DNA of 64,000 nt from Diorhabda sublineata. Lineage: Eukaryota; Arthropoda; Insecta; Coleoptera; Chrysomelidae. Within the stretch, counting starts at the first letter, position 1, and each line of letters begins with the position of its first letter. Shown here piece by piece: positions 46,640 through 58,688 of the stretch. Position numbers and translations under genes: made by a program. The stretch is taken from assembly GCF_026230105.1 (NCBI RefSeq), contig NC_079485.1:25711572-25775571 (forward strand). Direction: 5' to 3'. The notes under the pieces are model-generated. The model searched no databases. It had not been told where the DNA came from and saw only the letters and a program-made list of their open reading frames with translations.

Positions 46640-47085
46640 AGATTTTTTCTTTCTTATGGATACCATCCCATATAGAAATGTATGGTAACGAAAAAGCAGG
46701 GGCATAAAGTGGGAGCATAAAATCCTCTATAAAATCCAAAATAAATAGTGCGTGGAAAATTAATGGAAAAGTGCGACTACTAAACTAAACAAAGTGAAAA
46801 AATCAGCAAAGATCCTGAACCAAAATGCAGCTATTGCAATGAAATACTTTCTGTGAATCACTTACTTACTTAGAACGAAACGCCATCAGGCGTAACTTCC
46901 TTCTGGCGAACTATAAGACATTCTAGGCACCTCATGTGTTAAGCATAATTCAAAAGTTTTTAGAATCTATTGATGTTCTGAGGCTCATACAGATTCAAAT
47001 TAATTTTATGTACAAAACATCACTTGTAAATCTTAATGACGCTAATGACCCCACGCGGTCGATTCGTATTATCAAATAGAAAAAG
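46640..47085 (+). pseudogene. LINE fragment: RNase H end and Cys/His knuckle
   Basis: The + strand reads FFFLWIPSHIEMYGNEKAGA (about 46645-46705), the WxPSHxGxxGNExAD end of retroelement RNase H, with the catalytic Asp changed to Gly. About 120 bp later EPKCSYCNEILSVNHLL (46818-46868) is the CxxC...HxxxxC knuckle that follows RNase H in Jockey-like elements. RRNFLLANYKTF and FLESIDVLRLIQ complete the C-terminus in shifted frames. Reverse transcriptase is absent, as expected for a 5'-truncated copy. Confidence 0.78.
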
Positions 47086-48719
47086 TACTAGAGAGTTGTG
47101 AATCGAGGATAATTACTCCCTAAATATGGGAAGAAAAATATTTGGAGTCAAAATATAGAAAATAGGCCATGGAAAAGACTAACTAATAAAGGAGTAGGGA
47201 TATCTGAAAATAATCTATAATAATAAAGGCATAAATAATAAGATTGCTAGGAAGGGTAAGCAGAATATCTGTGGAAATATATGCAAGTAGAGCTCTTTTG
47301 AATAGAAATGGGTGATATAACAGAAATGGTAAAAGACAGCTAAAACGAAGTTGAGAGGAAACGAGTGAAATAAAATAAGATGAAGAATAAAAGTATCTAA
47401 CACGAAGTTTCTCAAGGCTTGTAGTCATTTTTAATGGAAAGTTCTTAGAGTATGGTTCACGAGGTAAAAGTCCACTTGTCAATGAATGAAGTAAAAAAGA
47501 AACAATATTCTTTGATGGGAAAATCTCTGTCCGATCGACGAAGCATGATGATTTTTTCGATTTATTTAGAAAATTTTAATGTAAAACCCCGTATGCTCGA
47601 CGACAGCTATTGCTCTGAATTCATGTCAAGTTTATATATGATTTCTTGTTTGTGTGATTCGTGTGAGTTATAATATTTAGCCTTTCGAATATTGTGGCCT
47701 ATGAACACAAATTAATATACTATTGCATATAATAATAGTTAATACTATGATATCATCTTTTTAATCTAGATGTCCTTTGAAACCCATCTTTAATGAAAAA
47801 ATCAAACATCCTTGATTGTATCAGGTATTATAATGGTTCTGGGTTGGTACGCTAATATATCCTATAATTTATCTTACCTATTCAGCAGCTAATACATTTT
47901 TAAAATGAGCATTGAAGGCTTGGCTTTGGGACAAATTCAACATGAAAACATAATTCATTCATGTATTGGTTTTATAATTAGTGAGTTATATCTGTATTAC
48001 TTTTTTAGTAATATTAATATTACGTATTATGGAATATAAATGATTATTTGAAGTTTTTTTTGTCATATTTATTTATCTATGATATTTATTTTCAATTGGT
48101 ATATGTAGTGAAAAACGCATCCTGTTTCCGCTTTTATAATTATTGTCTGAATGAACTTTAAGAATGTATTGAATTCTTTGAACCGAAAATATTTGAATTA
48201 AAAAAAACTAGAAAGTCTCTTGACAAACAAAAGAGAATAAAGAATTTGCATGATATAACTATGAATTGATTTTTTTCAACAATTATTATTATTAAATTGA
48301 TAGCAACCAGAGACAAATTAGGTTACGGCTTATCAGTTTACTATTACTGTAGCTTCAGTGAGATCGTGTTTGTATTATTGGTTGCGAAACATGCATCTAG
48401 ACACCCTTTACAAATGTTATGCTAGATCTAAAAATGGACGAGGGACTATCCGAGTAAAAAAATTTCACAACTTATTGGAACGTTTGTGATACTACTTGGA
48501 AAATAAGACAACAGCCTTCTTCTCATCATGTTAATGCAAAGTATTAAAATTATTTTTCATTTAACCACTAATAGTCTTCACAGATCAGATTCAACAATAT
48601 GCCATTTCCTGTTGTTTCCAAAAATAGAAAGTGTGCGGAAACAAAAACTTAACATCATTTTTGACTTGACTGATGATATAGAATATTATAAAATATTTTA
48701 TTTTAATATTACATATATT
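47086..48719. other. AT-rich intergenic DNA
   Basis: Overlapping open frames on both strands at 47183-47673 show no family motif. Nothing else recognised. Confidence 0.45.
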
Positions 48720-49700
48720 AATTTATTATCACCTCCAATAAATACCCCTCCTCTATCCCATCAGGAAATATTTTTTTGTCGGTTCCTCCAGGATGTGCGC
48801 GAATTTTTCTTTCCCAATCTCAACGGACTCAAATCTTATTTCTTTTAATGCAAATTTGACCTTTGGAAAGAGAACGGTGCAAGATCCAGCGAATAATGTG
48901 GGTGATATAACGCTAGGATGCTCTACTTGGCTAGATACCTCTTGAAGGACAGTGCAGGATGAGCTGACGCCTTGTCTTCATAAATAATCCATAACTTCTT
49001 CCATCATTCGATTTGTTCTTTTCGTATTATTTCACGGAGTTAAATAAGAACGTGAATATAATAATGTTCGAAAGTCTCACCTTCATGAACTCTGTGAAGG
49101 TATAAAATTCCATGAATATGGATAAAAACAATTGCTTCGAATTTTGATTTGCTTATTTCCAATTTTTTGGCTCTTGTTGAAGTTGGATTCTTCCAGTACG
49201 TGGACTGGCGCTTTGTTCCAGGACCACAGATAAAAAACCAAGATTCGTCACACATTATTACCTTCTCTAATAAGTTTGAGTCATTTTCAATCTCATTTAA
49301 AGTAATAATACCAATATTATCGCGAGGTTCTTGCTGTTTGAATGTGAGGATTTTCGGCAACAATTCTGCACACACTTTTCGCCTGTTAAAATTTCTATGT
49401 CGAATTGTCAATTCCTATAGATTGAGCAATTGCACGAATATTTAGCCGGTTATGACGTGGCAGAACAACCCGAACGTGAGTCATCTCCAATATCTCAGCC
49501 ATCTTGAAAACATTTAACACAGTCAAAAACATATGGACGCGACAAATATTCCTTGACATACACTTGTTTCAATAAATTATAAGTTTCAGTTGCAATTTTT
49601 CCAGGTTTCGCGTGAAATTTCACAACAATCCGTTACTATATGTTTACTTCGAACATACTTATGGCAAAACAAAAAACAACCCCTATACAAACGAAGACCA
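48720..49700 (-). pseudogene. Mariner transposase relic (I), nearly full length
   Basis: Minus strand, from the N-terminus: VVKFHAKPGKIATETYNLLK (about 49630-49570), then MTHVRVVLPRHNRLNIRAIA, then the long open frame 49411-49040 with RKVCAELLPKILTFKQQEP, VIMCDESWFFICGPGTKRQS (first catalytic Asp) and YWKNPTSTRAKKLEISKSKF. Lower down, YEDKASAHPALS keeps the second Asp position, YSLDLAPFSF has lost the third, and the GGVFIGGDNK end lies at about 48725. The DESWFFxxxPxTKRQS signature places it with vertumnana-like mariners. Many frameshifts; inactive. Confidence 0.85.
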
Positions 49701-50848
49701 GTCATCGTATTGAAGAGAGTAGAATTCGGGCTAAACGGCTGACAGTCGCTAACCTTTGGCGCCTGCGTACTTTTCTGTTGCAGCGCTAGTCTCCTTACAG
49801 CCAAAAACTGTATTAATTCATATTTTATATCAGCTTTGATTGTAATAAAAAATTCACTGTATTTTTGTATCACACACTATATTTCACATGTTTCGAGTAC
49901 GGGAAATGCTCTAGCCAGTCTTATAACAATTACAAACAAAAAAATTATTGAGAAATAACATTCGAATTATTCATATTATTTTATGTTTCTTTCAATATGG
50001 TTTTCTCAATCAGCCCGCAAATCAATGCAGGTATAGAGTAAAATTGAAAATAAATGTTCGTTGTGACATTCATTTTCTTCGTCAATTATAACTTTGATGT
50101 TATAGTACTGCCAAGTGTAAATTTCTAAATGGTTAGTTAGTGGTTTTTCCCATCGAAATATGTCCATAAGGTCGCAACTATTCTCATTATGCCTTGATTT
50201 GATCCAAATATTCCAATCCACAGCAAAACTATTTAGCTGTTGACCAGAAATGCCAGATGATCATAACTGAATTTCTAGAATATTCATTAGTGATTTATCT
50301 GCAAAATATTCAGAAGCAATCACCAGTGTGTAGTAAATGTGTGCAAATATTTGAGAAAGTTCCTTTCGCATTTGATATAATTTTGATTTAATTTTTAAAC
50401 AAGCAGTGTGTTGTAATACAAAAAGCGTTATGTCACACTTATCACTTACAAAGTCTTTCAAGTAAGAGGTAGTCTTAGCTTACATAGTTATTTATTGATT
50501 TAGCAAATGTCTTGGTAGTCACATTTATTTATCACCTTTAATTCTAAGAAAAAAACCTCGAGAAAAGGATGAAGAGAGAAGGAGATGGAGCGGTAGTAAA
50601 TTCGGATAGCAGAAAGATGATTTTTTGGTTTGGTAAATTCTTACAGAGAAATTTGAGATGCAATATTTGAGTGAACTACCAGATTTTAGGGTGCTATTTT
50701 GAAATAAAAAAAACTGAATTAGATATTATAGAAATATTACAATTGAGTGACTGAACATTGTGAAGTATATTACAAACTATTTACACAGTATAAAATCAAG
50801 CGACTGATTTTAAGAACTGAAACCAAACCTAACTAATCTGTGATACTT
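49701..50848. other. Intergenic DNA with unassigned minus-strand frames
   Basis: The minus strand holds two nearly contiguous frames, 50461-50261 (KDFVSDKCDITLFVLQHTAC at its start) and 50221-50006 (DWNIWIKSRHNENSCDLMDI), separated by stops. They read like a decayed protein of 140 or more residues, but I cannot name the family. Confidence 0.35.
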
Positions 50849-50925
50849 TTTGGCCGAATTTACCAGTGAATTTGAAACGACCTTTGTGACACCAAAGGTC
50901 AGGTAATTAATTTGGCCGAATTTAC
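50849..50925. promoter_or_regulatory. Hairpin flanked by 15-bp direct repeats
   Basis: TTTGGCCGAATTTAC occurs at 50849-50863 and again at 50911-50925. Between them GACCTTTG (50879-50886) and CAAAGGTC (50893-50900) form an inverted pair with a 6-base spacer. AAAGGTCA (50895-50901 plus context) resembles an extended nuclear-receptor half-site. A regulatory role is a guess. Confidence 0.35.
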
Positions 50926-52339
50926 ATCCCCCGGAGAGATGTCCTTCTACCGCATTATCATTGTAATTACTTATTAAACCTCTGATTTTTCATTTTCTTT
51001 GTGTAGAAAGAAAAATAATATTAAGGAAATGTTACACATTATTCTATTATGTGTTTTGTAGAAGTGGATTCGTCGGAAAATTTCGTGTACGAACCACGTG
51101 ATAAATATAGAAGTACTTTATGTAATAAAATACAAGAATGAACTTTTATCACCGATAGTAAAGGGAAGTTAGAATATATAGGTAACAAAATATTGAAAAT
51201 AGTGTAATTTTCATGCACAATTTGACCTCCTCTCTGCTTTAAGGAACTAAGACACATGTTTGATTTGTACATAAAAGTAAAAGCATTATAGGAAAAAGTT
51301 TTTATTAATTGTATATGTCATTTTAATGCTAATCATAACCGGTATACGTTCATTGAGAAGTATTAAATTTATTTACCAAACTAGAGAATAAAATGAAATG
51401 AAAACGTATTTTCAAAATTAAAATTAGTATATTTTGTTCACTTTTTGAGTATTTTTGAAACAAGTATTTTGTTAAAATATAAATATATTAAATGGCAATA
51501 TTTCAAAAACTTTTCAGAATGCGGTAGGTTTGCAAAGAATTTTTAAATTGAGAATTGAGAATTATCATAATTTTAAGCACCTTCCATCGTTAGTTAACAA
51601 TCATATTTTATCTTATATGTATTAACAATTTGACTTAACTTATAGTGTGTGGTGCATACCAATTGAGTGATAAGGAAGTGAAACACAAAAATTTTGAACT
51701 TATTTCAATAAAACTCGTTTAAAAACCTTGACATATACCAAAACATTCTTCAGAAGTTTCTATAGTTGGCCTTGCTTTCTAGTGCATGGATTTTATTGGC
51801 AAGGAAATAAATGACATTTCTTCTTATAATTATTTCCATTTCGATACTTAAATGCTCACCACATCAGACAAAAGTTGTGAATTTTTAAAAATCCAATGAA
51901 GCCGTCGGTTTCACTAATAATTCAACGAAAGTGTTATAGTTTAATTCCATGAAGACATTTCGTATCATAATTTTTAATTGATTGAATATAAATTGTAGAT
52001 AAATTTTTATTGGCCAGCTTTCACTGAATGTGTGCTACTCTACACTTATATTCAACATTGAAAAAGATAAAAACATATTGTAGATTCCATCCACAGTCAT
52101 GTTCTGTATAGAAAATCACTTTCATCAATTTTTTTATTTATATTTATGTTCGTTTAACTAGCAATAAGGTAAAACTTATTGTATTTATTGATCTGAAACT
52201 GTATATCACGTCATTCAATAAAGCTATATAGCCCTTGTTAAATGATTCATCACAAATAATGTTAATTTGGTTTGAGGTTTTTCCAGACAATATGTAATAA
52301 ACCAGATGTCTTTCAAAATTTATCTTTCTTTTAAAAACT
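50926..52339. other. AT-rich intergenic DNA
   Basis: No recognisable feature. Confidence 0.5.
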
Positions 52340-52430
52340 ATCAAAAAAAACTAATTTTGAAACATAACAGACCTAAAATCCAGAACATTTAGATGCATCA
52401 ATATATCAAAAGGTCTAAGAAATGAGAAAT
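52340..52430 (-). repeat. Partial copy of the Z1 foldback arm
   Basis: ACTAATTTTGAAACA, AACAGACCTAAAATC, AGAACATTTAGA and ATATATCAAAAGGT match the reverse complement of about 32905-32975. This is the outer left arm of inverted repeat Z1 and its flank, at an independent locus. Confidence 0.7.
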
Positions 52431-52719
52431 TGAAGAAATCAAGATTTTATATCATATCGCGATAAGAGGTAAAACCAGCTCAAACCTCAGAGACCGACAA
52501 CTTTGTTGTTCCCTAATTCATGGAAACCATCATAATAATTATTTTTTATGCACATACTATACAAAAAAAAGTATTAAAGTATGAGTTGATAAATCTGTTA
52601 GAATCATTTTCTTTTTTTAATGATCATTCACTCAAGCAGAGAAAGAAAGACGGAGAAAGTTTAAGAAGATCCGCACAAAGAGGAGAAAATAGTTACCGAG
52701 CATTGTTTATTGATGACCA

Positions 52720-53490
52720 TCATGTCACTTATTGAGGGTGTTTAATCTATGTGAAGCCACAATCGGCACAGTAGCCTTGGAAAACGAAGAAGTGTGAACT
52801 GGAGCGTTGTCATGAATCCAACGGACACCTCGGCTGAGTTTGCCGCACCCTTTTTCGATAATTTTTTAAGTCAGAATAATATGCCGCGTTCACGGTTGTA
52901 TTTCATTCCTAGAAATCAATCAAAAGGATACCCTCGCAGTCCCAAAATATTCTTTGGGGATATTTTTGGCACGAGCTCTCCTTTCCGATGTCACTTCATG
53001 AAATCTCTTTTGGATGTCGGATCATAGTGAAAGACCATAGTTTTACCACCCGTTACAATTGATCAAATTACAAACACAAGCTCTAGAAGTCACGATCGCA
53101 ACATTCTAGTCCACGCTGCTTTTGCACTGCGTTGAGAATTCGAGGCATCCACTTTGCAATAATATTTATGGTATTCAAATACTATGATCTATTGTTTTTT
53201 GGTGCTGGTTACTTCCACTACTTTAATGTTTTCTGTAGTAATCGCCGACACTAGACCTCTCGCACGTGGGTCACCTTCTAATTAGTCTCGTCTCCAACGA
53301 CTAATTTTTAATTTTTGGTAATGATGGACGCAGATCACCGTAAACAACCTCCATTCTGTTTTTGATTTGTAATGTTATTAATTTTTTAGTAAAATTGTAA
53401 CAGTTCTGAACTCAGTTTGAGACATTTTTTAAAACAACTTGACGGAGTGATCATCCAAGCTAATATAATAAGATGGATCAAAGCAGCAAG
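52720..53490 (-). pseudogene. Mariner transposase relic (J)
   Basis: Minus strand, from the N-terminal side: GDPRARGLVSAITTENIKVV (about 53290-53230), then IIAKWMPRILNAVQKQR in another frame (about 53165-53115), VTGGKTMVFHYDPTSKRDFM (about 53055-53000, first Asp replaced), WDCEGILLIDF and NTTVNAAYYSD (about 52940-52880), and WIHDNAPVHTSSF with the second Asp intact (about 52825-52785). The third Asp region is not recognisable. The GKLSRGVRW-type sequence resembles the element at 56970-58093 more than the others. Many frameshifts. Confidence 0.8.
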
Positions 53491-53639
53491 CTGTTGAAAC
53501 TTTTCACGAACGCGTGCATACATAAAGATTTTTGCTATCACACTCTACTATATGAGGCCAAGACCTCATGGACCGCACTACGTACTACTAAAACAGATAT
53601 TGTTTTAGCTACTTAGTAGTGAATGCTGAGTCATGAATA

Positions 53640-53992
53640 AGAAAGCGGAAAACATGCTAAACGCATTGGAGAGAGGAATGTGAAAATTTTTTGGAGGGAT
53701 AAGAGTGGAACAAGATGGATCGAAAAGAAGAACGAATGTAGAGATTTAAAGATTATATGGTCATGCAGAGATCGGCTATATAGTAAGGGCAAAGAAGTAA
53801 ACAGGTGAGTGAAAAGAGCCTTAACAAGTGGAGAAGGCACAAAAAGAAGAAGAGGGCGTCCACGTAGAAAATGGCTAGATGCATGTAAGGAAAACTTACA
53901 GAAGTTAAGCGCAATGCAGCCGTGAACAAAAGGAGTTGGAGAAAAGCAATAAAGAGACTTCAAGTCATGAGCCTATAGGGCCTGCAGTACTG

Positions 53993-53993
<1 letters not shown>
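53640..53993 (+). pseudogene. LINE C-terminal tail fragment
   Basis: Across shifting frames the + strand resembles the common C-terminus of RTE/Jockey-like LINE proteins: ENMLNALERGM, KIFGGIRVEQDGSKRRTN, RLYGHAEIGYIVRAKK, a Gly/Arg-rich RGRPRRKWLD-like part (53850-53880), RSWRKAIKRLQVM and a terminal GPAVL. The arrangement ends just before a (TA)n tract, which suggests the element's 3' end. It is short and decayed. Confidence 0.62.

Positions 53994-54049
<56 letters not shown>
53994..54049. repeat. (TA)n microsatellite at a LINE 3' end
   Basis: About 28 TA units directly after the LINE tail at 53640-53993. It may have grown from the element's repetitive 3' terminus. Confidence 0.93.
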
Positions 54050-54052
<3 letters not shown>

Positions 54053-54829
54053 GAATTTCACTGTGTTAAACATTTATTATAAGTGGAAAAATTTAGAAGA
54101 ACCGAATAAAAATAATTTGACGATTAAATATATTTAGGATTAAAAATAGTGATGGAGCAATTTACACATGTTCCTTGATTATTTAATCTAATACGAGGGA
54201 ATCTGAAACTTGTTCGGATTTAGATGAGGACAAAAGTGAAGTATAATTAGATTAATTCAATTCAATGCATCAAATTTGGTGGAAACTGCTGTTGTAACAC
54301 TGTTCTCTCATTTACCAAGGAACAAATAGATTTTGATTTTAAAAAACGTGTTGTTAATATATTTATTTATTTATTCCAATCATTTTAAATAGTCAAGTAG
54401 CAAATTCTACTGAAAAAATATTATTATTTCTATCAATTTCACTATATTTGTGTGTAACAACAAACAAAGGTATGGAAAATAATATTTTCGTCTCTCCATC
54501 ACAAATCTAATATAATTAAATGTAGAATGACCTTTTAACTAAGACATTAACAACTATTATTAGAAGAAATTACTCCATTAATCATTTTAAAATGTTAATT
54601 ATGTTTTGAATAGAGAAAATTTATCATAAAATTTCGTAACTGTAAGCTATACCTCCAACGTTTCAAAATAATAGCCTAAGATCAAGTGAAACAATGATTG
54701 TTAATAATCTCACATAACACATGTACCAATCATAAATATTATCTAATACGGTAGTACTTTCAAGAAGGTCGATAATATTGTTAGTATCCCTGATACTGAA
54801 CAAAAATAGAAAAAAACCGATTATCAAAT
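54050..54829. other. AT-rich intergenic DNA
   Basis: No recognisable feature. Confidence 0.5.
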
Positions 54830-55560
54830 CGTATATGCTAAGAGTTTACAGAGCTCTCATACGCTCAAAGCTTGACTATGGTCCATTCCCAAATCTAAAA
54901 CTGACAAATTGAACTCTGTACACATCACTACTCGTCGCCTCTGTCTTGGCGCCTTCCGCTCAAGCCCTGCTGCTAGTGTCAATGTTGAAGCTAATGAAGC
55001 ACCACTCTTCTTGAGACGTCAATCTCTTCTGCATAAAAAATTCTTCGACCTAATTATTTATAAGGATAAAAGGATAAGGATAAAAAACTGAATCCTGTGT
55101 CGGTTGCGCTGTCACTACAAACTATGAACTCATAAGTTATTTCCGGTTACCTTCGACGTGTAGGTTTTACTCTGGTTAATTATACAGTATCCTTCATACT
55201 TTCAACTTTATCATTCTTTCTCATAAACATATCGCCATATGTATTGCATCCCTTTCATCTATACAGTCAATTAAAACTATATCCACCGGCTATCCAAAAT
55301 TGTAAACCATTCACGACATCTATCAAACTTTCATTGCTATTGATATAACAGTCTCTTTCATCTAGCTTCCATCGCACATTGGTATCGCTGGAAACGAATC
55401 TGCAGATCGCCATGCCAAAGAAGCCACAAAGAATCATCCTGAAATCCCAGTTCATCTGGCCAATGATCTGGAGACTAACTGTGAAGCTGTGACAATAAGA
55501 AGACTCCTCATCAACCATACAAAACTTACTCATGACTATTTGATATCGTCAGAAAGTCGT
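54830..55560 (+). pseudogene. Jockey-like LINE fragment, internally deleted
   Basis: The + strand reads LRVYRALIRSKLDYGPF (54838-54888), then TRRLCLGAFRSSPAASVNVE and ANEAPLFLRRQSLLHKKFF (54915-55050), the post-RT region of Jockey-like elements. After a deletion and frameshifts it resumes with LPSHIGIAGNESADRHAKEA (about 55365-55425), the end of RNase H with conserved His and Asp. It continues TKNHPEIPVHLANDL and ETNCEAVTIRRLLINHTK to about 55530. RT and the first part of RNase H are missing. Confidence 0.85.
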
Positions 55561-56589
55561 CAAGTCTGCCTAAGTTGACACGTTCCTGTGTCTGTTTGAT
55601 ATGAAAACCAATTACAAGAAGATACTCAACTACATGACAGAAATGAGGAAAATCCTGGAGTTTCTTAAAGTAACCAAGCTGTCTGAGAAAATATATGTAT
55701 TTGTGTACTTTTATTTAACTTATGTATCATATGATTGTTTTTGTGTGGCAATGACCAGCGCTGTCGAGGCACGTTAAGCTGAAACAAAAAAAATCTTATG
55801 TTTATCTCGTAAACGTGTAAAAAAGCAAAAAAGCTTTTGTTAGTGGAAGTGAATGTCATAGATTCGTACTCTTTCACAATTACAATGGAAAATTACTGCA
55901 AAAGAATCATATATTAAGATTGTCAAATATTCAAATGAATACTTTGAAAAACAACTGTTCACTGTATAAATTTCTATCTGGTGGAATGAAAGTTGTTAAG
56001 AAAACTACTATTTTAAAAATTAATCTAAAATACTATTATTTTCACGGTCTTATTGTTTATATTTACTTTAAAAAAAAACAGCATCTCATAAAGTTTCACT
56101 TGTTTGGTTAAACAGGTGACGGCTGATTCACTTGAAGAAATGGTTAGGAGTTAATTATTTATTCAAATAAAAGGAAATTGACTTTTCTATTTAATTGTTC
56201 ATTAAGAGAGCAGGGGGTTATTTTTATTCAATATAGTGTGATATTATTTCTATTGACGAAATAAACGATTTCACTAACCGGCTTGATTACGCAACATTTG
56301 TTACAATTAAAATTTAAAGTCAATTAGTATATTAGATTGAGACATAATTCATTAGTTATAACGCAATGTGTCTATACTTTGAATTCTGTCATAAAATCTA
56401 TGATTTAGTTCACTTCTCATTAAAATTATTACCAAGACATATACATATTCCTGAATATATTAATCATAAGCATAATAATCTTTCGATCTCATATTTGAGG
56501 TTAGGAGTAACACAGATTCATTGTAAATTCAAATATAAAGGAGCTATTTTGGTGCTCTATGCGGCTCTGCAAGTACACTATTGTAGAAC
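55561..56589. other. AT-rich intergenic DNA
   Basis: No recognisable gene. The open frame 56366-56863 (165 codons) is an accidental frame through low-complexity sequence, with no family motif. Confidence 0.45.
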
Positions 56590-56682
56590 CGTATGTGTGT
56601 TTGTGTGTGTATGTAGGCGGGTCGAAAATACTTTACTTACAGAGTCACACACAAAACACATACATAAACACGCGCACAAGAA
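56590..56682. repeat. GT-rich and CA-rich inverted pair
   Basis: A GTATGTGTGTTTGTGTGTGT run at 56590-56610 is followed by a complementary CACACACAAAACACATACAT region at 56645-56664. The two could pair as an imperfect hairpin. Confidence 0.6.
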
Positions 56683-56969
56683 AAGAACAGAAAACAAACT
56701 CTATACAAGGCTATACAATGATAAATTCAAAGCAAAAAAATTTTCACCCAAAAATCAGGACCAAGACTTGATCTTGTTGATATGGTTTTGCAGTGTATTA
56801 AGTGGTCACGCCAAGACTTTTTTTCGTAGATATCTAGTTAGTCTAGACCAGTTCCATGCATAAACAAAATATTCCCAAAGCAACGAACAATGACTTATTA
56901 GAAGTGTCAGTGTAAAGTTTGACGTCAAAAAAATAAACCAGAGTTACGCAATAAATTAAAAGAAAAAAG

Positions 56970-58093
56970 ATGTCTACCGAAATTGTGAAAATCGAAAATT
57001 TGGAGTATCGAGCCATCATCAAATATTTGAAAGGGTTAAGAGGTAAGCAGATTCACGAAGATATGCTTAATACCCTTGGTGATCAATGTCCTTCGTATAC
57101 GACCATCAAAAATTGGACTACAAGCTTCAAACGAGGTAAATTTTCCATTGAAGATGATGATCGATCGGAAAGGCCAATTTCTGTGTCAGTCCCCGAAAAT
57201 ATGGATGCAGTTCATGACATGATTTCATCAGACCGTCGAATTGGGCTAAAACGGATATCTGAGACATTGAATATTTCTTACGAACGCGTTCATCATATAG
57301 TTCACGTCAATGTGGACATGAGAAAAATTGCTGCAAAATGGATCCCCAAATTTTTGAATGTTGACTAAAAGCGTGCAATGGTAGAAGCATCACGTTCGAT
57401 CTGTGATCGATTTGAGAACGATGTAGACTTCTTAAACCGAATTGTTACTATAGATGAGACTTGGGTACATTTCTACGATTCAGAAACAAAGCAACAATTG
57501 ATGGAATGGCGACACTCTGGTTCTCCAAGACCTAAGAAGTTTCATGTCCAAAAATCTGCTGGAAAAGTTGCTTGCTTAAATTTTTTGGGATTGCCATGGA
57601 GTAATCATGATTGATTTTTTGGATAAGGGTGGAACAATAACTGGAGATTACTATTCGACATTACTGACCACTCTACGAGAAAAAATTAAAGAGAAAAGAC
57701 GCGGAAAGCTATCCAAAGGTGTTTTGTTTTTGCAGGACAACACCCCTGCACACAAATCTCATGCTGCTATGCAAAAAATTCGTGATTTAGGGTTTGAATT
57801 ACTAGAACACCTCCCTTGTTCACCAAATTTGGCTCCGTCTGACTATCATCTCTTTCCTCAACTGGAAGTTTAAAAGGTCGTAAATTTTCTTCCAACGAGG
57901 AGATAATAAAAGGTGTGGAGGTCTGGTTTGCAGAACAAGAAGAAACATTTTTATTGAAAGGTCTAGAGACGTTGCAGGTTCGCTGTAATAAATGTATCCG
58001 ATTAAGAGGAGAATATGTTGAGTAATAAAATATTTTGACATTGAAATTTTGTTTGGTTCTATAGTAGGCTAAGAATTTTTCAATATATCCTCG
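56970..58093 (+). pseudogene. Near-full-length mariner transposase (K)
   Basis: ATG 56970 opens MSTEIVKIENLEYRAIIKYL. The helix-turn-helix domain continues to FLNVD at 57366, where TAA replaces a likely CAA. The core follows (57378-57600): RIVTIDETWVHFYDSETKQQ has the first Asp. After a frameshift near 57570, 57607-57873 gives GVLFLQDNTPAHKSHAAMQK with the second Asp and SPNLAPSDYHLFPQL with the third. A last frameshift near 57870 leads to GRKFSSNEEIIKGVEVWFAE and the RLRGEYVE terminus with stop at 58023-58025. All catalytic residues survive. The right terminal repeat (reversed, CGAGGATATATTGAAAAATT) ends at 58093 before TA. A left repeat is unclear, perhaps near 56820. Confidence 0.9.
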
Positions 58094-58322
58094 TAATTGA
58101 AGGATAAAGAAATGGAGTGTTGTTGATACAAGAATATAAGAAAAATGAAATTAACCTGTCTTATGTAGACTAATTCAGAGATATTTTTTTAAAATATTAT
58201 TGGCTACTTTTTTCTAGATCTAAAAATTATATTAACAGTCAGATAGTGACCAAAATATATAATTTAAGTATGTTTATAGGTTTATCAGATTTCAAGTCAA
58301 CATCTCGGATTATATCAACTGC

Positions 58323-58665
58323 TTGGTCTTGATCGTGTTTGGTCTTAGTCTAGCAAGGTCTTTTAATACTCTCCGTCTTACATAAGTCTTGCACTGCTCG
58401 ATTTTGGTCTTGATCGTGCTTGGTCTTAGTCTAATATGAGTCTTCTAATACTCTTCGTCTTACATAAGACTTGCACTGCTCGATCTTGGTCTTGAACGTG
58501 CTCGTTCTTGGTCTAACATGAGTCTTTTAATACTCTTCGTATCATATAAGTCTTGCACTACTCGATCTTGGTCTTGAACTTGCTCGGTCTTGGTCTAGCA
58601 TGAGTCTTCTAATACTATTCATCTTACATAAGTCTGCACTATTCGATCTTGGTCTTGATTTTGCG
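58323..58665. repeat. Minisatellite with ~82-bp unit, four copies
   Basis: TTGGTCTTGA recurs at 58323, 58404, 58486, 58568 and 58649, spacing 81-82 bp. Each unit also has a second GGTCTTAGTCTA-like half, AATACTCTTCGTCTTACATA and a GCACTGCTCGAT end. Units differ by a few substitutions. The CTTGGTCTTG motif repeats within the unit, so it probably grew from a shorter ancestor. Confidence 0.92.
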
Positions 58666-58688
58666 AATCTAAAGTCAGTTCGATACAT

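Noticed and set aside
49149..49445. A 98-codon + strand open frame.
   Set aside because: It is the antisense shadow of the mariner I transposase on the minus strand.
50006..50461. Faint resemblance of the minus-strand frames to queuosine-salvage proteins.
   Set aside because: Only scattered residues agree and stops interrupt the frame; the similarity does not support a name.
56366..56863. A 165-codon + strand open frame.
   Set aside because: It runs through GT/CA low-complexity sequence and into the region before mariner K, with no protein-like motif.
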